Under the pieces are notes generated by a model that saw only the letters and a list, made by a program, of their open reading frames with translations, was not told where the DNA came from and made no database searches. A DNA stretch of 64,000 nucleotides from Skermanella mucosa. Lineage in GTDB: Bacteria; Pseudomonadota; Alphaproteobacteria; Azospirillales; Azospirillaceae. The translations under genes and the position numbers were made by a program. Shown here piece by piece: positions 1 through 12,244 of the stretch (position 1 is its first letter; every line of letters begins with the position of its first letter). The DNA is taken from NCBI RefSeq assembly GCF_016765655.2, contig NZ_CP086106.1:4672501-4736500 (forward strand), given 5' to 3'.

Positions 1-1
1 G

Positions 2-1006
2 GAGGCGGGTTCGGACCGCCGGTTCGTCGGGCTGGAACTGGAGCCTGACGTGGAGCGCGCCGTTTCCGTCGCGCGTCTCGACGGCGACGCCTACGAGGCG
101 GTCTCCGTCGACAAGGAGCTTCAGCGACGCAAGGCCGCCGCCGCGGCGGTGATCGACTCCAGCCTGTTCGAAGCGGGCGCCAGCGTCGGCGTGCCGATCC
201 CGGTGATGGCGGCGATGATCCGGGCCTATTCCTACGACGTCGACTTCCAGCGCGACATCCAGCCCGGCGACGAGTTCCAGGTGATGTACGAGCGCTACTA
301 CACCGACAGCGGGGCCGCCGCCCGCGACGGCGATATCCTGTACGCCGCCCTGACGCTCGGCGGCAGGCGGATGGAGCTCTACCGCTACAAGACGCGCGCC
401 GGTGTCGTCGACTACTTCAACCGGCAGGGCGAAAGCATCCGCAAGGCGCTGCTGCGCACGCCGATCGACGGCGCCCGCGTCTCCTCCAAGTTCGGCATGC
501 GCAAGCATCCGGTCCTGGGCTTCAGCAAGATGCACGCGGGCATGGACTTCGCGGCTCCGAACGGAACCCCGATCTACGCGGCCGGCGACGGCGTCGTGGA
601 GGAGATCGGCGGCAAGGGTTCCTACGGCAACTACATCCGCATCAAGCACAACCAGCAGATGGCGACCGCCTACGCGCATCTCTCGAAGTTCGGACCGGGC
701 ATGCGCCGGGGAGGACGGGTGAAGCAGGGCGACATCATCGGTTATGTCGGCAACACCGGCCGCTCCACCGGCCCCCATCTCCATTACGAAGTCCTGCGCG
801 GCGGCAGGCAGGTGAACCCCATGAGCGTCGATCTGCCGACCGGCATCGCGTTGCAGGGCACCGAGTTGGCCGCCTTCAAGCGGCATGTGGAAGAGTCGGA
901 CCGGCAGTTCGTCGCAAACCTGCAGAGCGCGGCGCAAGTCGCCCAGACGGCCGGGATGATCGGCGACGACCATCCGCAGTCCTGCCGAGGCGAGCGCAGC
1001 TGCTGA
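2..1006 (+). CDS. M23 family metallopeptidase, 5' end outside window
   Basis: Peptidoglycan endopeptidase of the LytM/M23 type, acting in the periplasm on cell-wall cross-links. The frame is open to the first base of the window, so the N-terminus (signal peptide, probable LysM or OapA-like part) is missing; the internal GTG at 50 is not a convincing start. The lysostaphin-fold domain lies in the C-terminal half. A zinc-site HxxxD appears as HAGMD after FGMRKHPVLG, followed by GTPIYAAGDG, AYAHLSKF, and the second zinc motif HLHYEV. All expected zinc ligands are present, so the enzyme is likely active rather than a degenerate activator. The short tail after the domain has no recognisable features. 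The convergent neighbour is clpB. Confidence 0.9.
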   Translation, partial: EAGSDRRFVGLELEPDVERAVSVARLDGDAYEAVSVDKELQRRKAAAAAVIDSSLFEAGASVGVPIPVMAAMIRAYSYDVDFQRDIQPGDEFQVMYERYYTDSGAAARDGDILYAALTLGGRRMELYRYKTRAGVVDYFNRQGESIRKALLRTPIDGARVSSKFGMRKHPVLGFSKMHAGMDFAAPNGTPIYAAGDGVVEEIGGKGSYGNYIRIKHNQQMATAYAHLSKFGPGMRRGGRVKQGDIIGYVGNTGRSTGPHLHYEVLRGGRQVNPMSVDLPTGIALQGTELAAFKRHVEESDRQFVANLQSAAQVAQTAGMIGDDHPQSCRGERSC

Positions 1007-1089
1007 CGGGATTGCGATGACGGAAGCCATGACCTGTTTCGGCCACGGCTTCCGTCATCGCTGGTGATCCCGCCTCTGCGATCATGAAA

Positions 1090-1121
1090 AAGCCCCCTCC
1101 CGACGACACGGGAGGGGGCTT
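1090..1121 (-). terminator. Rho-independent terminator of clpB
   Basis: A perfect 13-bp inverted repeat (1090-1102 and 1109-1121) with a 6-nt loop. Read on the minus strand it ends in a run of Ts, placed just after the clpB stop. It may also block read-through from the convergent M23 gene, but there is no T-tract on the plus side. Confidence 0.85.
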
Positions 1122-1134
1122 GCCGGAAGTCAGG

Positions 1135-3798
<2,664 letters not shown>

Positions 3799-3887
3799 GA
3801 ATACGCTCCTTGTCTACCGGTCGCCCGCGAGGCAGCACGACCGCATTCCGACCCACTGATGTGCGATCCAGGAGGATGCTGAACCCT

Positions 3888-3916
3888 ATATGGCGAGGGG
3901 TTATTCGGCGCACAAG
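3888..3916 (-). promoter_or_regulatory. Candidate heat-shock (sigma-32) promoter of clpB
   Basis: On the minus strand a CTTG box (3913-3916) is followed 19 nt later by CCATAT (3888-3893), about 90 bp before the clpB start. This resembles RpoH promoters, and clpB is a classical RpoH target. The -35 box lacks the full CTTGAA and the spacing is by-eye, so this is tentative. Confidence 0.4.
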
Positions 3917-4008
3917 CCGGCGGGAGTGGGCATTTCGCGATCCGATGCCTATGTTGCCGGAACGTCACCCAGCATTGCATCACCCCGCTTTTCCAGGAGA
4001 TCCGCCGC

Positions 4009-4488
4009 GTGAAGAAGCTGTTGGCCAAGTCCGGTCTGCTCCGCACCGCCCATCTGGCGCGCGTGGGCTGGCTGACCGTGGCGAGGCCGCTGACCATGGG
4101 TGTACGCGCGATCATCAGGGACGCGGACGGCGCGGTCCTGATGATCCGCCACAGCTATGTCGATGGCTGGCACCTCCCCGGCGGCGGCGTCGATCGGAAC
4201 GAGACCGTCCATCAGGCGATGGCCCGGGAAGTGCGGGAAGAGGTCGGCGTCGAGGTAATCGGCACCGCGCGCATGCTGGGCCTCTATGCCCGGTTCCGCC
4301 ACCGCTCCAGCGACCATGTCAGCGTCTTCGTGGTCGATGAGTGGCGGGGAGGCCCGGAAGTCGACGGGCTGGAGATCGTGGAGTGCCGCTTCTTCGGGCT
4401 GGACGCCCTGCCCCACGACACCACGCCGGCGACGCGCCGGCGGCTTGCGGAACTGACGGGAGACGCCGCCCCGTCCGATCTCTGGTGA
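4009..4488 (+). CDS. NUDIX hydrolase
   Basis: Small cytoplasmic pyrophosphohydrolase, 159 aa. The NUDIX box is intact: GGGVDRNETVHQAMAREVRE followed by EVGVEV, with the catalytic REVREE helix in the expected place. Substrate cannot be told from the sequence; the preceding residues (AIIRDADGAVLMIRHSY) are typical of nucleotide-sugar or ADP-ribose type members. GTG start chosen because AGGAGA sits 9 nt upstream. Divergent from clpB and followed by a hairpin. Confidence 0.88.
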   Translation: MKKLLAKSGLLRTAHLARVGWLTVARPLTMGVRAIIRDADGAVLMIRHSYVDGWHLPGGGVDRNETVHQAMAREVREEVGVEVIGTARMLGLYARFRHRSSDHVSVFVVDEWRGGPEVDGLEIVECRFFGLDALPHDTTPATRRRLAELTGDAAPSDLW

Positions 4489-4502
4489 CCGGCCAGAAAA
4501 AT

Positions 4503-4528
4503 GCCCCCGCCGAATTCAGGGCGGGGGC
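4503..4528. terminator. Hairpin terminator after NUDIX gene
   Basis: A 9-bp GC stem (4503-4511 with 4520-4528) and 8-nt loop lie 14 bp past the NUDIX stop. The T-run (ATTTTT) is on the minus-strand side only, so plus-strand termination would be Rho-assisted or weak. Confidence 0.5.
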
Positions 4529-4620
4529 GGCCGGACCAGTCTGCGAGGTTTCGGATCACGGAACAGGAGAGAGTGTGTGACCGGCTGGCCTCGGTTATAA
4601 CCGATTCCGACCGCGCTGCA

Positions 4621-4639
4621 AATGCAAATCGTTCTCATT
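4621..4639 (+). promoter_or_regulatory. Fur-box-like palindrome upstream of MOSC gene
   Basis: AATGCAAATCGTTCTCATT is a 19-bp imperfect palindrome (11 of 19 positions symmetrical by eye) that closely resembles the classical Fur operator. It lies about 108 bp before the MOSC gene start. A perfect 12-bp palindrome CGGTTATAACCG (4592-4603) sits just upstream and could hold a -10 element. No iron-uptake gene is adjacent, so function is uncertain. Confidence 0.4.
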
Positions 4640-4746
4640 CTCATAGAAAGCTGGAGATTCCCGCATCCGGCCTCATCCGCCTCCCATGAGGCGGACATCC
4701 CATCGTGGGATTGACGCACCCCTGCCCCGCCTGCATAACATCAGGC

Positions 4747-5508
4747 ATGAATACCGCAGTTGCGAAGATATATCGTTATCCGGTCAAGGGACTGAGCGCC
4801 CAGCGTCTCGACGAGGTCACCCTCACGCCCGGGGAAGGCCTTCCGGACGACCGCCGGTTCGCCATCAGCCACGGCGCGTCGACCTTCGACCCGACGGCTC
4901 CGGAGTGGCGTCCCAAGAAGGACTTCCTGATGCTGGCCAAGAACGAGCGGCTGGCGGCGCTGGAGACCGACTACGTCTCCGCAACGGGGATCCTGACGGT
5001 CCGACGCAACGGCAGGCAGGTGGCTCGCGGGCAGATCACCAGCACCATGGGACGGCTGTTGATCAACCAGTTCTTCGCGGCCTACATGAAGGGGGAGGCG
5101 CCGGGAACGCCGAGCCTGGTCGAGGCGCCCGGCGTGATGTTCAGCGATACGCCGGAGAAGTACGTCTCGATCCTGAACCTGGGCAGCGTCCAGGACATCG
5201 AACGGGTCGTCCAGGCCCCCGTCGATCCCATCCGGTTTCGGGCGAACCTGCTGCTCGACGGGCTGGAGCCCTGGGCCGAGGCCAAATGGGTTGGTCGTTC
5301 CGTCGCGATCGGCGACGTGGTGCTCGAAGTGACCGAGCAGACCGGCCGCTGCGCCGCGACGGAGGTCAATCCCGCCACGGCGATGCGGGACATCAACATC
5401 CCTCTCCAGCTTCAGCGGGGCTATAGCCACCGCAACTGCGGCGTCTACGCGCGGGTCACCCAGGGCGGGCGGATCGCGCCCGGCGATCCGGTCCGCCTGA
5501 TCGACTGA
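4747..5508 (+). CDS. MOSC domain-containing protein
   Basis: 253-aa cytoplasmic protein with an N-terminal MOSC_N beta-barrel region (starting AKIYRYPVKGLSAQ, about 5-120) and a C-terminal MOSC domain ending in GVYARVTQGGRIAPGDPVRL. MOSC proteins are molybdenum-cofactor-related sulfur-carrier or reductase proteins; the conserved Cys here lies in TGRCAATEVNP. The start at ATG 4747 is preferred to the in-frame ATG at 4705 because homology to the family begins a few residues later. The upstream region carries a Fur-like palindrome. Confidence 0.85.
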   Translation: MNTAVAKIYRYPVKGLSAQRLDEVTLTPGEGLPDDRRFAISHGASTFDPTAPEWRPKKDFLMLAKNERLAALETDYVSATGILTVRRNGRQVARGQITSTMGRLLINQFFAAYMKGEAPGTPSLVEAPGVMFSDTPEKYVSILNLGSVQDIERVVQAPVDPIRFRANLLLDGLEPWAEAKWVGRSVAIGDVVLEVTEQTGRCAATEVNPATAMRDINIPLQLQRGYSHRNCGVYARVTQGGRIAPGDPVRLID

Positions 5509-5563
5509 AAACGCTGGCAGCCCCGGCCCCCGGGAAAGCCGGCCGGAGGAGGACAGGCCGGTG

Positions 5564-5986
5564 TCAGGCGTTCATTTGAGCGCGTTCGTCTTCCGCATCG
5601 GCGTCTTCATCGTCGTCCTGATCATCGCCGAACTGGTCCTGGCCGTTGCCATTGGCGTCGCCGTGCCCGTTCGGTGCGCCGTTGCCATTACGGCCGTCAC
5701 GACCGCGCTGGTTTTCGCCACTCTGTTCGTTGATCAGGCCGATGATACGGAAATAATGCTCGGCGTGCTGAAAGTAACTCTCTGCCGCGATACGGTCTCC
5801 GGCAGTTTGGGCATCACGCGCTAGCGCCAGATACTTTTCATATACCTGGAAAGCATTGCCTCGGATGCGGACATCGGGACCGTTGCTGTCGAAAGTCTGA
5901 TGGCGCAAAGGAACATTGTTCTGACGACGGCCACCATTGTTGCTGCCCCGGCCGCGAGAACGCCTGGTGTTTGGTCCTTGTCTCAT
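5564..5986 (-). CDS. DUF4167 domain-containing protein
   Basis: 140-aa protein of the alphaproteobacterial DUF4167 family. The N-terminus is basic and Asn/Arg/Gly-rich (RRSRGRGSNNGGRRQNN). The conserved core TFDSNGPDVRIRGNAFQVYEKY runs on to LARDAQTAGDRIAAESYFQHAEHYFRI. The tail is low complexity and acidic (GDDQDDDEDADAEDE). The molecular role is not established. A basic RG-rich head with an acidic tail suggests an RNA- or ribosome-associated protein, which is inference. It sits between prmC and clpB, the standard place for this family. No clear ribosome-binding site is visible. Confidence 0.88.
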   Translation of the reverse strand: MRQGPNTRRSRGRGSNNGGRRQNNVPLRHQTFDSNGPDVRIRGNAFQVYEKYLALARDAQTAGDRIAAESYFQHAEHYFRIIGLINEQSGENQRGRDGRNGNGAPNGHGDANGNGQDQFGDDQDDDEDADAEDERAQMNA

Positions 5987-6204
5987 TCGGCTATTACGAG
6001 CCCCACTTTGAGATTTGCGCGCCCCGACCCAGCTTGGCGGCGATCATACGGGCTACCAAGCACCCGCGGAGCAATGCTGCGCGGTGGAATATCGGGGGTT
6101 CTTATCACGCAGGCCGCGCCGAACATGCTGCGGTCCTTCGTAGTAAATGACCCTAGCCGGGAAACGACTGCAATCCAACCCCTTTCTTGTGTGCAAGCGC
6201 GGAA

Positions 6205-7085
6205 TCACGCGCCCAAATGGCCAAAAACCACGCGCTCCACGCCTCCGAGATCCTTGCGCGCGCCGACTCGCCCGAATCCGGCAGTCCCCAGCAGTGCCGA
6301 CACGTCGGTCGATTGGCCGAATCCAACCTCGAGGATGACCCGGCCGCCGGGTTTCAGCACCCCGGGCAACTGCGCGACGATGGCGCGGTAAGCGTCGAGC
6401 CCGTCGGGGCCGCCGGCCAGCGCCGCCGCCGGGTCGAACCGGGTGACTTCCGGCGCCAGCGCGTCGATATCGCCGTCGGGAATATAGGGCGGGTTGGAGA
6501 TCACGAGGTCGAAACGTTCCTCGATTCCCAACGCCCAGTCCCCCGCGGCGAATCGCGCGCGCCGGCCCAGCCCGAGCCGCCGGGCATTGGCCGCGGCCGT
6601 CTCCACCGCCTCCTCCGAGCGGTCGATGCCGAGCCCCGCCGCCTGGGGCAGCTCGCTGAGGATGGCCAGCAGCAGGCATCCGGTACCGGTCCCCAGGTCC
6701 AGCACCGACAGGGGAGCCTGCCGGTCCGCGACGCCGGCCAGGGCCTCCTCGACCACCGTCTCGGAATCGGGCCTCGGATCGAGGGTGGCGGGAGAGAGCG
6801 TGAAATCCAGGCTCCAGAATTCGCGCCGGCCCAGGATGCGGGAGACCGGCTCGCGCGCCACCCGCCGGGCGACGAAGCCGAGGACGCGCCCGACCTGCGG
6901 CTGGTTCAGCCGCGCGGTGGCGTGGATCAGCATATGCTCTCGCGTCATGCCCAGCGCGGCGCCCGTCAACAGGCGGGCGTCCAGATCCGGCGTGTCGATG
7001 CCGGCCTCGCGGAGCAGGCCCTCCGCGTGGCGCATCACCTCGCGGAGCATCGGCGTCCCGGACAGCCCCGGCGCGGCCGGACCGG

Positions 7086-7089
<4 letters not shown>
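6205..7089 (-). CDS. prmC: Peptide chain release factor N(5)-glutamine methyltransferase PrmC
   Basis: SAM-dependent methyltransferase that modifies the Gln of the GGQ motif of release factors. 294 aa with a helical N-terminal substrate-binding domain (about 1-100), then a Rossmann fold with [16 protein letters not shown] and the catalytic NPPY signature in [14 protein letters not shown]. The start codon overlaps the prfA stop by 4 bp (ATGA), so translation is coupled to that of its substrate protein RF1. Confidence 0.95.
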
Positions 7090-8143
<1,054 letters not shown>

Positions 8144-8147
<4 letters not shown>

Positions 8148-9496
8148 CGTACCTCACCCTCACTGGACCCCGGAACGGGGCCCGCAGTCGAAAATTCCGT
8201 CATGGCCGAGCCGCTCTCCGCCCCATCTTCCGACCGGTCCAGGCGGAACAGCCGGCGCAGCAGCCGTTCGGCCTCCACCTGCTCCATGTCGTGCGACGCC
8301 GCCATGGCCCGCAGCACCTGCGACGGGTCGTGAAGCAGCCGGTTGACCAGCAGGCGGGTCGCCTCGGCCGGATCGGCGCCGGCATGATCCGCCAGCAAGC
8401 GGCTCCTTACGGCCTCGAAATGACCGCGCAGGGCCGCCACCGCAGGAACCGCCGCCCGCTCCGCCCGCCCCCGGGCGAAAGCCGCGACCGCTTGGTCGAC
8501 GATCGCCCAGGCGGCCGCGGCCGCGGCCTCCCGGGTGGCGCGGCCCTCCAGGGCTACCCGCTCCAGGTCGGCCAGGTCATAGACGAAAACGCCCTCCAGG
8601 CCGCCGACGGCCGGATCGACGTCCCCGGGGATCGCCGTGTCGATCACGAAGACCGGGCGGCGGCGGCGTTTCTTCAGCACCGCCTCCATCCGGTCGGCAG
8701 ACAGGATATAGCGCCCGAGCCCTGCCGCCGTCACCACGATATCGGCGGATACCAGCGCCGTGTCGAGATCGTCGATCGGCGCATGGTGGCAGCCCAGCCG
8801 CCGGGCCGCCGCCTCCGCCCGGCGATCGACCCGCGCCGCGACGGTCAGGCGGGGCAGGCCCGCCTCGCGGAGCGCATCCACCATCAGCTCGCCCATGTCG
8901 CCCAGCCCGATCAGCAGGGCGGCGGAACGGTCCAGGTCGCCGTGGATGTCGCGCGCGGTCTGCACCGCGGCGGCGGCGATCGACACGGGACGTTCCGCGA
9001 TGGCGGTCTCGGTGCGGACCCGCTTGGCCGCGGCGTAGGCCGCCTGGAGCACCGCCTCCAGTTCCGGCCCGGTCGCATGGGCCGCGACCGAGGCCCGGTG
9101 GGCCGCCTTGACCTGCCCCAGCACGTGCGGCTCCCCGACGACCTGACTGTCGAGCGAGCAGGCGACGGCGAACAGGTGGCGGACGGCGTCGCCGCCGGTC
9201 AGGGTGTAAAGCTCGGGCGCCAGCGCCTGGGCGGTCATGCCCGCGCGTTCTGCCAGCGCCGACGCAGCGACGGAGGCGACGCCGGCCGGATCGCAGGATG
9301 CGGTCAGCACCTCTACCCGGTCGCAGGTGGACAGCCACAGCATCTCGGTCAGGCCGGCCGCCCGGAGGCGGGCGAGCACGCCGGGAACCTCGGTCTCCTC
9401 GGTGCAGATCAGGTCGCGCACCGCCCCGGAGCTGGAGCGGTGGTTGGCGCCGACCAGCACCAGTTCGGATGACGCATGGCCCCCGGATGCGGGCAT
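8144..9496 (-). CDS. hemA: Glutamyl-tRNA reductase
   Basis: NADPH-dependent reductase that makes glutamate-1-semialdehyde from Glu-tRNA(Glu), the first step of the C5 route to tetrapyrroles. 450 aa. Visible family features: N-terminal GANHRSS, the catalytic-cysteine segment LSTCDRVEV (usual form STCNRTE), and [19 protein letters not shown]. These are followed by the NADPH Rossmann domain ([16 protein letters not shown]) and a C-terminal dimerisation helix region. Order hemA-prfA-prmC matches the enterobacterial operon. This is unusual for an alphaproteobacterium, where heme precursors normally come from 5-aminolevulinate synthase. Confidence 0.93.
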
Positions 9497-9538
9497 GGCG
9501 GGGGCGTCAGGGGAGATCTGGGCGGCGCCGGCCCGCCG

Positions 9539-10684
9539 TCACTCGGCCGCCTCCGCCGCGGCGGCTTCGGCCCGGGCGGCCTCGGCCTTCTCGGCCTCGA
9601 TCTGCGCCGCCTTCTTCTCGACCAGGCCGACCAGATGACCGACGATGTCCTCGTCCTTCAGGCGGTGGTCGGGCTGGCCGGCGATATAGACCTGGTGGGT
9701 ATTGCTGCCGCCGCCGGTGAACCCGATGTCGGTTTCGCGCGCCTCGCCCGGCCCGTTGACCACGCAGCCGATCACCGAGACGGTCATCGGCGTGGTGATG
9801 TGGGCCAGCCGCTGCTCCAGCACCTCGACGGTCTTGATCACGTTGAACTGCTGGCGGGCGCAGCTGGGGCAGGAGATCACGGTGACGCCGCGCCGCCGCA
9901 GGTTCAGCGACTTCAGCATCTCGTAGGCGACCTGCACCTCCTCGACCGGGTCGGCCGACAGGGAGACGCGGATGGTGTCGCCGATGCCGGACCACAGCAG
10001 CATGCCCAGGCCGATCGACGACTTGACCGTGCCAGCCCGCAATCCGCCGGCCTCGGTGATGCCGATATGCAAGGGATAGTCGCAGGCTTCCGCCAACCCC
10101 TGGTAGGCCGCGACCGCCAGGAACACGTCGGACGCCTTGACGCTGATCTTGAAGTCGAAGAAGTCGTGGTCTTCCAGGATGCGGGCATGGTCCATGGCGC
10201 TCTCGACCATCGCCTCCGGGCAAGGCTCGCCGTACTTCTCCAGCAGGTCCTTCTCCAGCGAACCGGCGTTGACGCCGATGCGGATCGAGCAGCCATGGTC
10301 CTTGGCCGCCTTGATCACGTCGCGCACCCGGTCGGCCGAGCCGATATTGCCGGGATTGATGCGCAGGCAGGCGGCACCGTTCTCCGCCGCCTCGATCGCG
10401 CGCTTGTAGTGGAAATGGATGTCGGCGACGACCGGGATCGTGATCTCGCGCGTGATCTGCTTCAGGGCCAGGGCCGATTCCTGGTCGGGGCACGAGACGC
10501 GGACGATGTCGGCGCCGGCCTGCTCGATCCGCTGGATCTGCTCGACCGTGGCCTTGACGTCGGTGGTCAGCGTGTTGGTCATCGTCTGCACCGAGATCGG
10601 CGCATCCCCGCCCACGGGAACCTTGCCGACATGGATCAGGCGGCTCTTGCGGCGCTCGATGTGGCGGTAGGGTCGGACGGTCAT
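9539..10684 (-). CDS. ispG: 4-hydroxy-3-methylbut-2-en-1-yl diphosphate synthase IspG
   Basis: [4Fe-4S] enzyme of the MEP isoprenoid pathway that converts MEcPP to HMBPP. 381 aa. The TIM-barrel part holds [14 protein letters not shown] and [12 protein letters not shown]. The C-terminal cluster-binding part shows the cysteines of [11 protein letters not shown] and CVVNGPGEA. The last 25 or so residues are an Ala/Glu-rich extension ([16 protein letters not shown]) not needed for catalysis. It follows rodZ, a pairing also found in E. coli, and precedes hemA by 42 bp. Confidence 0.96.
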   Translation of the reverse strand: MTVRPYRHIERRKSRLIHVGKVPVGGDAPISVQTMTNTLTTDVKATVEQIQRIEQAGADIVRVSCPDQESALALKQITREITIPVVADIHFHYKRAIEAAENGAACLRINPGNIGSADRVRDVIKAAKDHGCSIRIGVNAGSLEKDLLEKYGEPCPEAMVESAMDHARILEDHDFFDFKISVKASDVFLAVAAYQGLAEACDYPLHIGITEAGGLRAGTVKSSIGLGMLLWSGIGDTIRVSLSADPVEEVQVAYEMLKSLNLRRRGVTVISCPSCARQQFNVIKTVEVLEQRLAHITTPMTVSVIGCVVNGPGEARETDIGFTGGGSNTHQVYIAGQPDHRLKDEDIVGHLVGLVEKKAAQIEAEKAEAARAEAAAAEAAE

Positions 10685-10827
10685 GGACTGGCTTTCGACA
10701 ATGTGTATGGGCGACGCATAGGGGCGATCATCGGCGCGGACGCTCGGGTGGGCGCAGCAACGCCTGACGCTAAAGTGCGGGCGCGCATGCCCCCGGTCAA
10801 GGGCACGTCCGGGGCAAGCCCCTCCGG

Positions 10828-12129
10828 TCAGCGCGCTCCGGCGGCCAACCGTTGCGGATCGAGCTGGACGTCGCGCATCACCTGACCCTGCCCGCCCAGG
10901 GCGCTGCCCTGCCCGCCGTCAACCGAAACCATCAGGCCGCCCGCGTTGCCGGTGACCATCCGCAGGCCCGGCTGGTCGGGCACGCGATAGACGTCGCCGG
11001 GGCGGAGGACACGGGTCATCAGCAGGTCGCCGGTCCCGTCCCGCACCTGGATCCAGCTGTCCTGGGTGGCCCGGATCTGGATCCGCGACTGCCCGTTGAT
11101 GGCGCCGTAGATCCTGGCATCCCCCTGACCCGCTTCCGGAGCGGCCGGAGGCGCCGGCGGCATCGGCAGCGCGGCCACCTGGCCGGGCGCCGTCGGGGGA
11201 GCGGGGATGGCGGGCGGAGGCGCGGCGGGCGCGGCACCCTGCTGCGACGCCTGGGCGGCGCGCGGGTCGCTGTTCGGCGCCGTGATGGGCGTCGACTCGA
11301 CGATCGGGCTCTCCTCCTCCTCGGCCTCCTCGGCGGCGGTCGCCGCGGTGGAGGGGGGCGCCGACGAGGGGGCGGGAGCCGGCATCGCCGCCGCGGCAGG
11401 CGGCGGTGCCTGTGGCAGTGGGACCTCTGGCAGCGGGGCTTGCGGCGTCGCGGCGGAGGGCGACGGCTGGGCCGCCGGGACAGCGGCGGGAGGCGGAACC
11501 GCGACGGCCGCGGGCGGCGCTTCGGCCGTCCGGGCCTCGGGTGCCGCCGGACCGGGTTCCGACGGGGTGACCGGAACGACCAGCCCGGGAGGGGGCGCGG
11601 CCGGCGTCACGTTGAGCGCGCTGGCGATGCGGTCGGGCAGTTCGGGCACCAGATCGACCAGGTCGCGTCCGGTGGAATTGACATAGTACCAGCCGCCATA
11701 GGCGGCGCCGGCCAGCAGGACCGCGACCAGCAGCAGCGCTCCGCCGGGGATGCGGCCTTCCGGGACCGGCTTGGGCAGGTAAAGCTCCGGCTTGGCGGTC
11801 AGGGCGCCGGAGGATTCCTCCTTGAAGCGGCGCAGCACCATCTGCGGGTCGAGCCCGAGATGCTCCGCATAGGTCCGCAGGAAACCGGACACATAGGTGG
11901 CGCCGGGAAGGTCGCTGAACCGCCCCTCCTCGATCGCCTCCAGATAGGCGAACCGGATGCGCAGGGCCACCGCGACCTCCTGGAGGTCGTAGCCAAGCGC
12001 CAGCCGGCGGCTGCGCAGAACGTCGCCCACTCCGGGTTCGTTGGAACCCGGGACCATGCGGGGTGCGGGTCCCTGCCCGCTCCGGCCTTCCTCGACGATG
12101 TGGAGTTTCCTGAGTCTGGTGTCGCCCAT
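10828..12129 (-). CDS. rodZ: RodZ-like helix-turn-helix membrane protein (DUF4115)
   Basis: Bitopic inner-membrane protein linking the MreB cytoskeleton to cell-wall synthesis. 433 aa. Domain order: cytoplasmic HTH_25 domain ([20 protein letters not shown], to about residue 105); one transmembrane helix near 130-150 ([19 protein letters not shown]); a long periplasmic Pro/Ala-rich linker (about 175-345); and a C-terminal DUF4115 beta domain ([19 protein letters not shown]). The linker is unusually long. Lies directly upstream of ispG, as in many proteobacteria. Confidence 0.87.
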   Translation of the reverse strand: MGDTRLRKLHIVEEGRSGQGPAPRMVPGSNEPGVGDVLRSRRLALGYDLQEVAVALRIRFAYLEAIEEGRFSDLPGATYVSGFLRTYAEHLGLDPQMVLRRFKEESSGALTAKPELYLPKPVPEGRIPGGALLLVAVLLAGAAYGGWYYVNSTGRDLVDLVPELPDRIASALNVTPAAPPPGLVVPVTPSEPGPAAPEARTAEAPPAAVAVPPPAAVPAAQPSPSAATPQAPLPEVPLPQAPPPAAAAMPAPAPSSAPPSTAATAAEEAEEEESPIVESTPITAPNSDPRAAQASQQGAAPAAPPPAIPAPPTAPGQVAALPMPPAPPAAPEAGQGDARIYGAINGQSRIQIRATQDSWIQVRDGTGDLLMTRVLRPGDVYRVPDQPGLRMVTGNAGGLMVSVDGGQGSALGGQGQVMRDVQLDPQRLAAGAR

Positions 12130-12244
12130 ACCGTCAGCCGTCTTCCCGCACTGAGTCTATGAACAGGCGGCGGGCGAAGTCACGCAAGCCGCCCCGCCAC
12201 TGTCGCCGAAGTTGTAACAAACTTTCCAAGCGAAATGCAATGAA

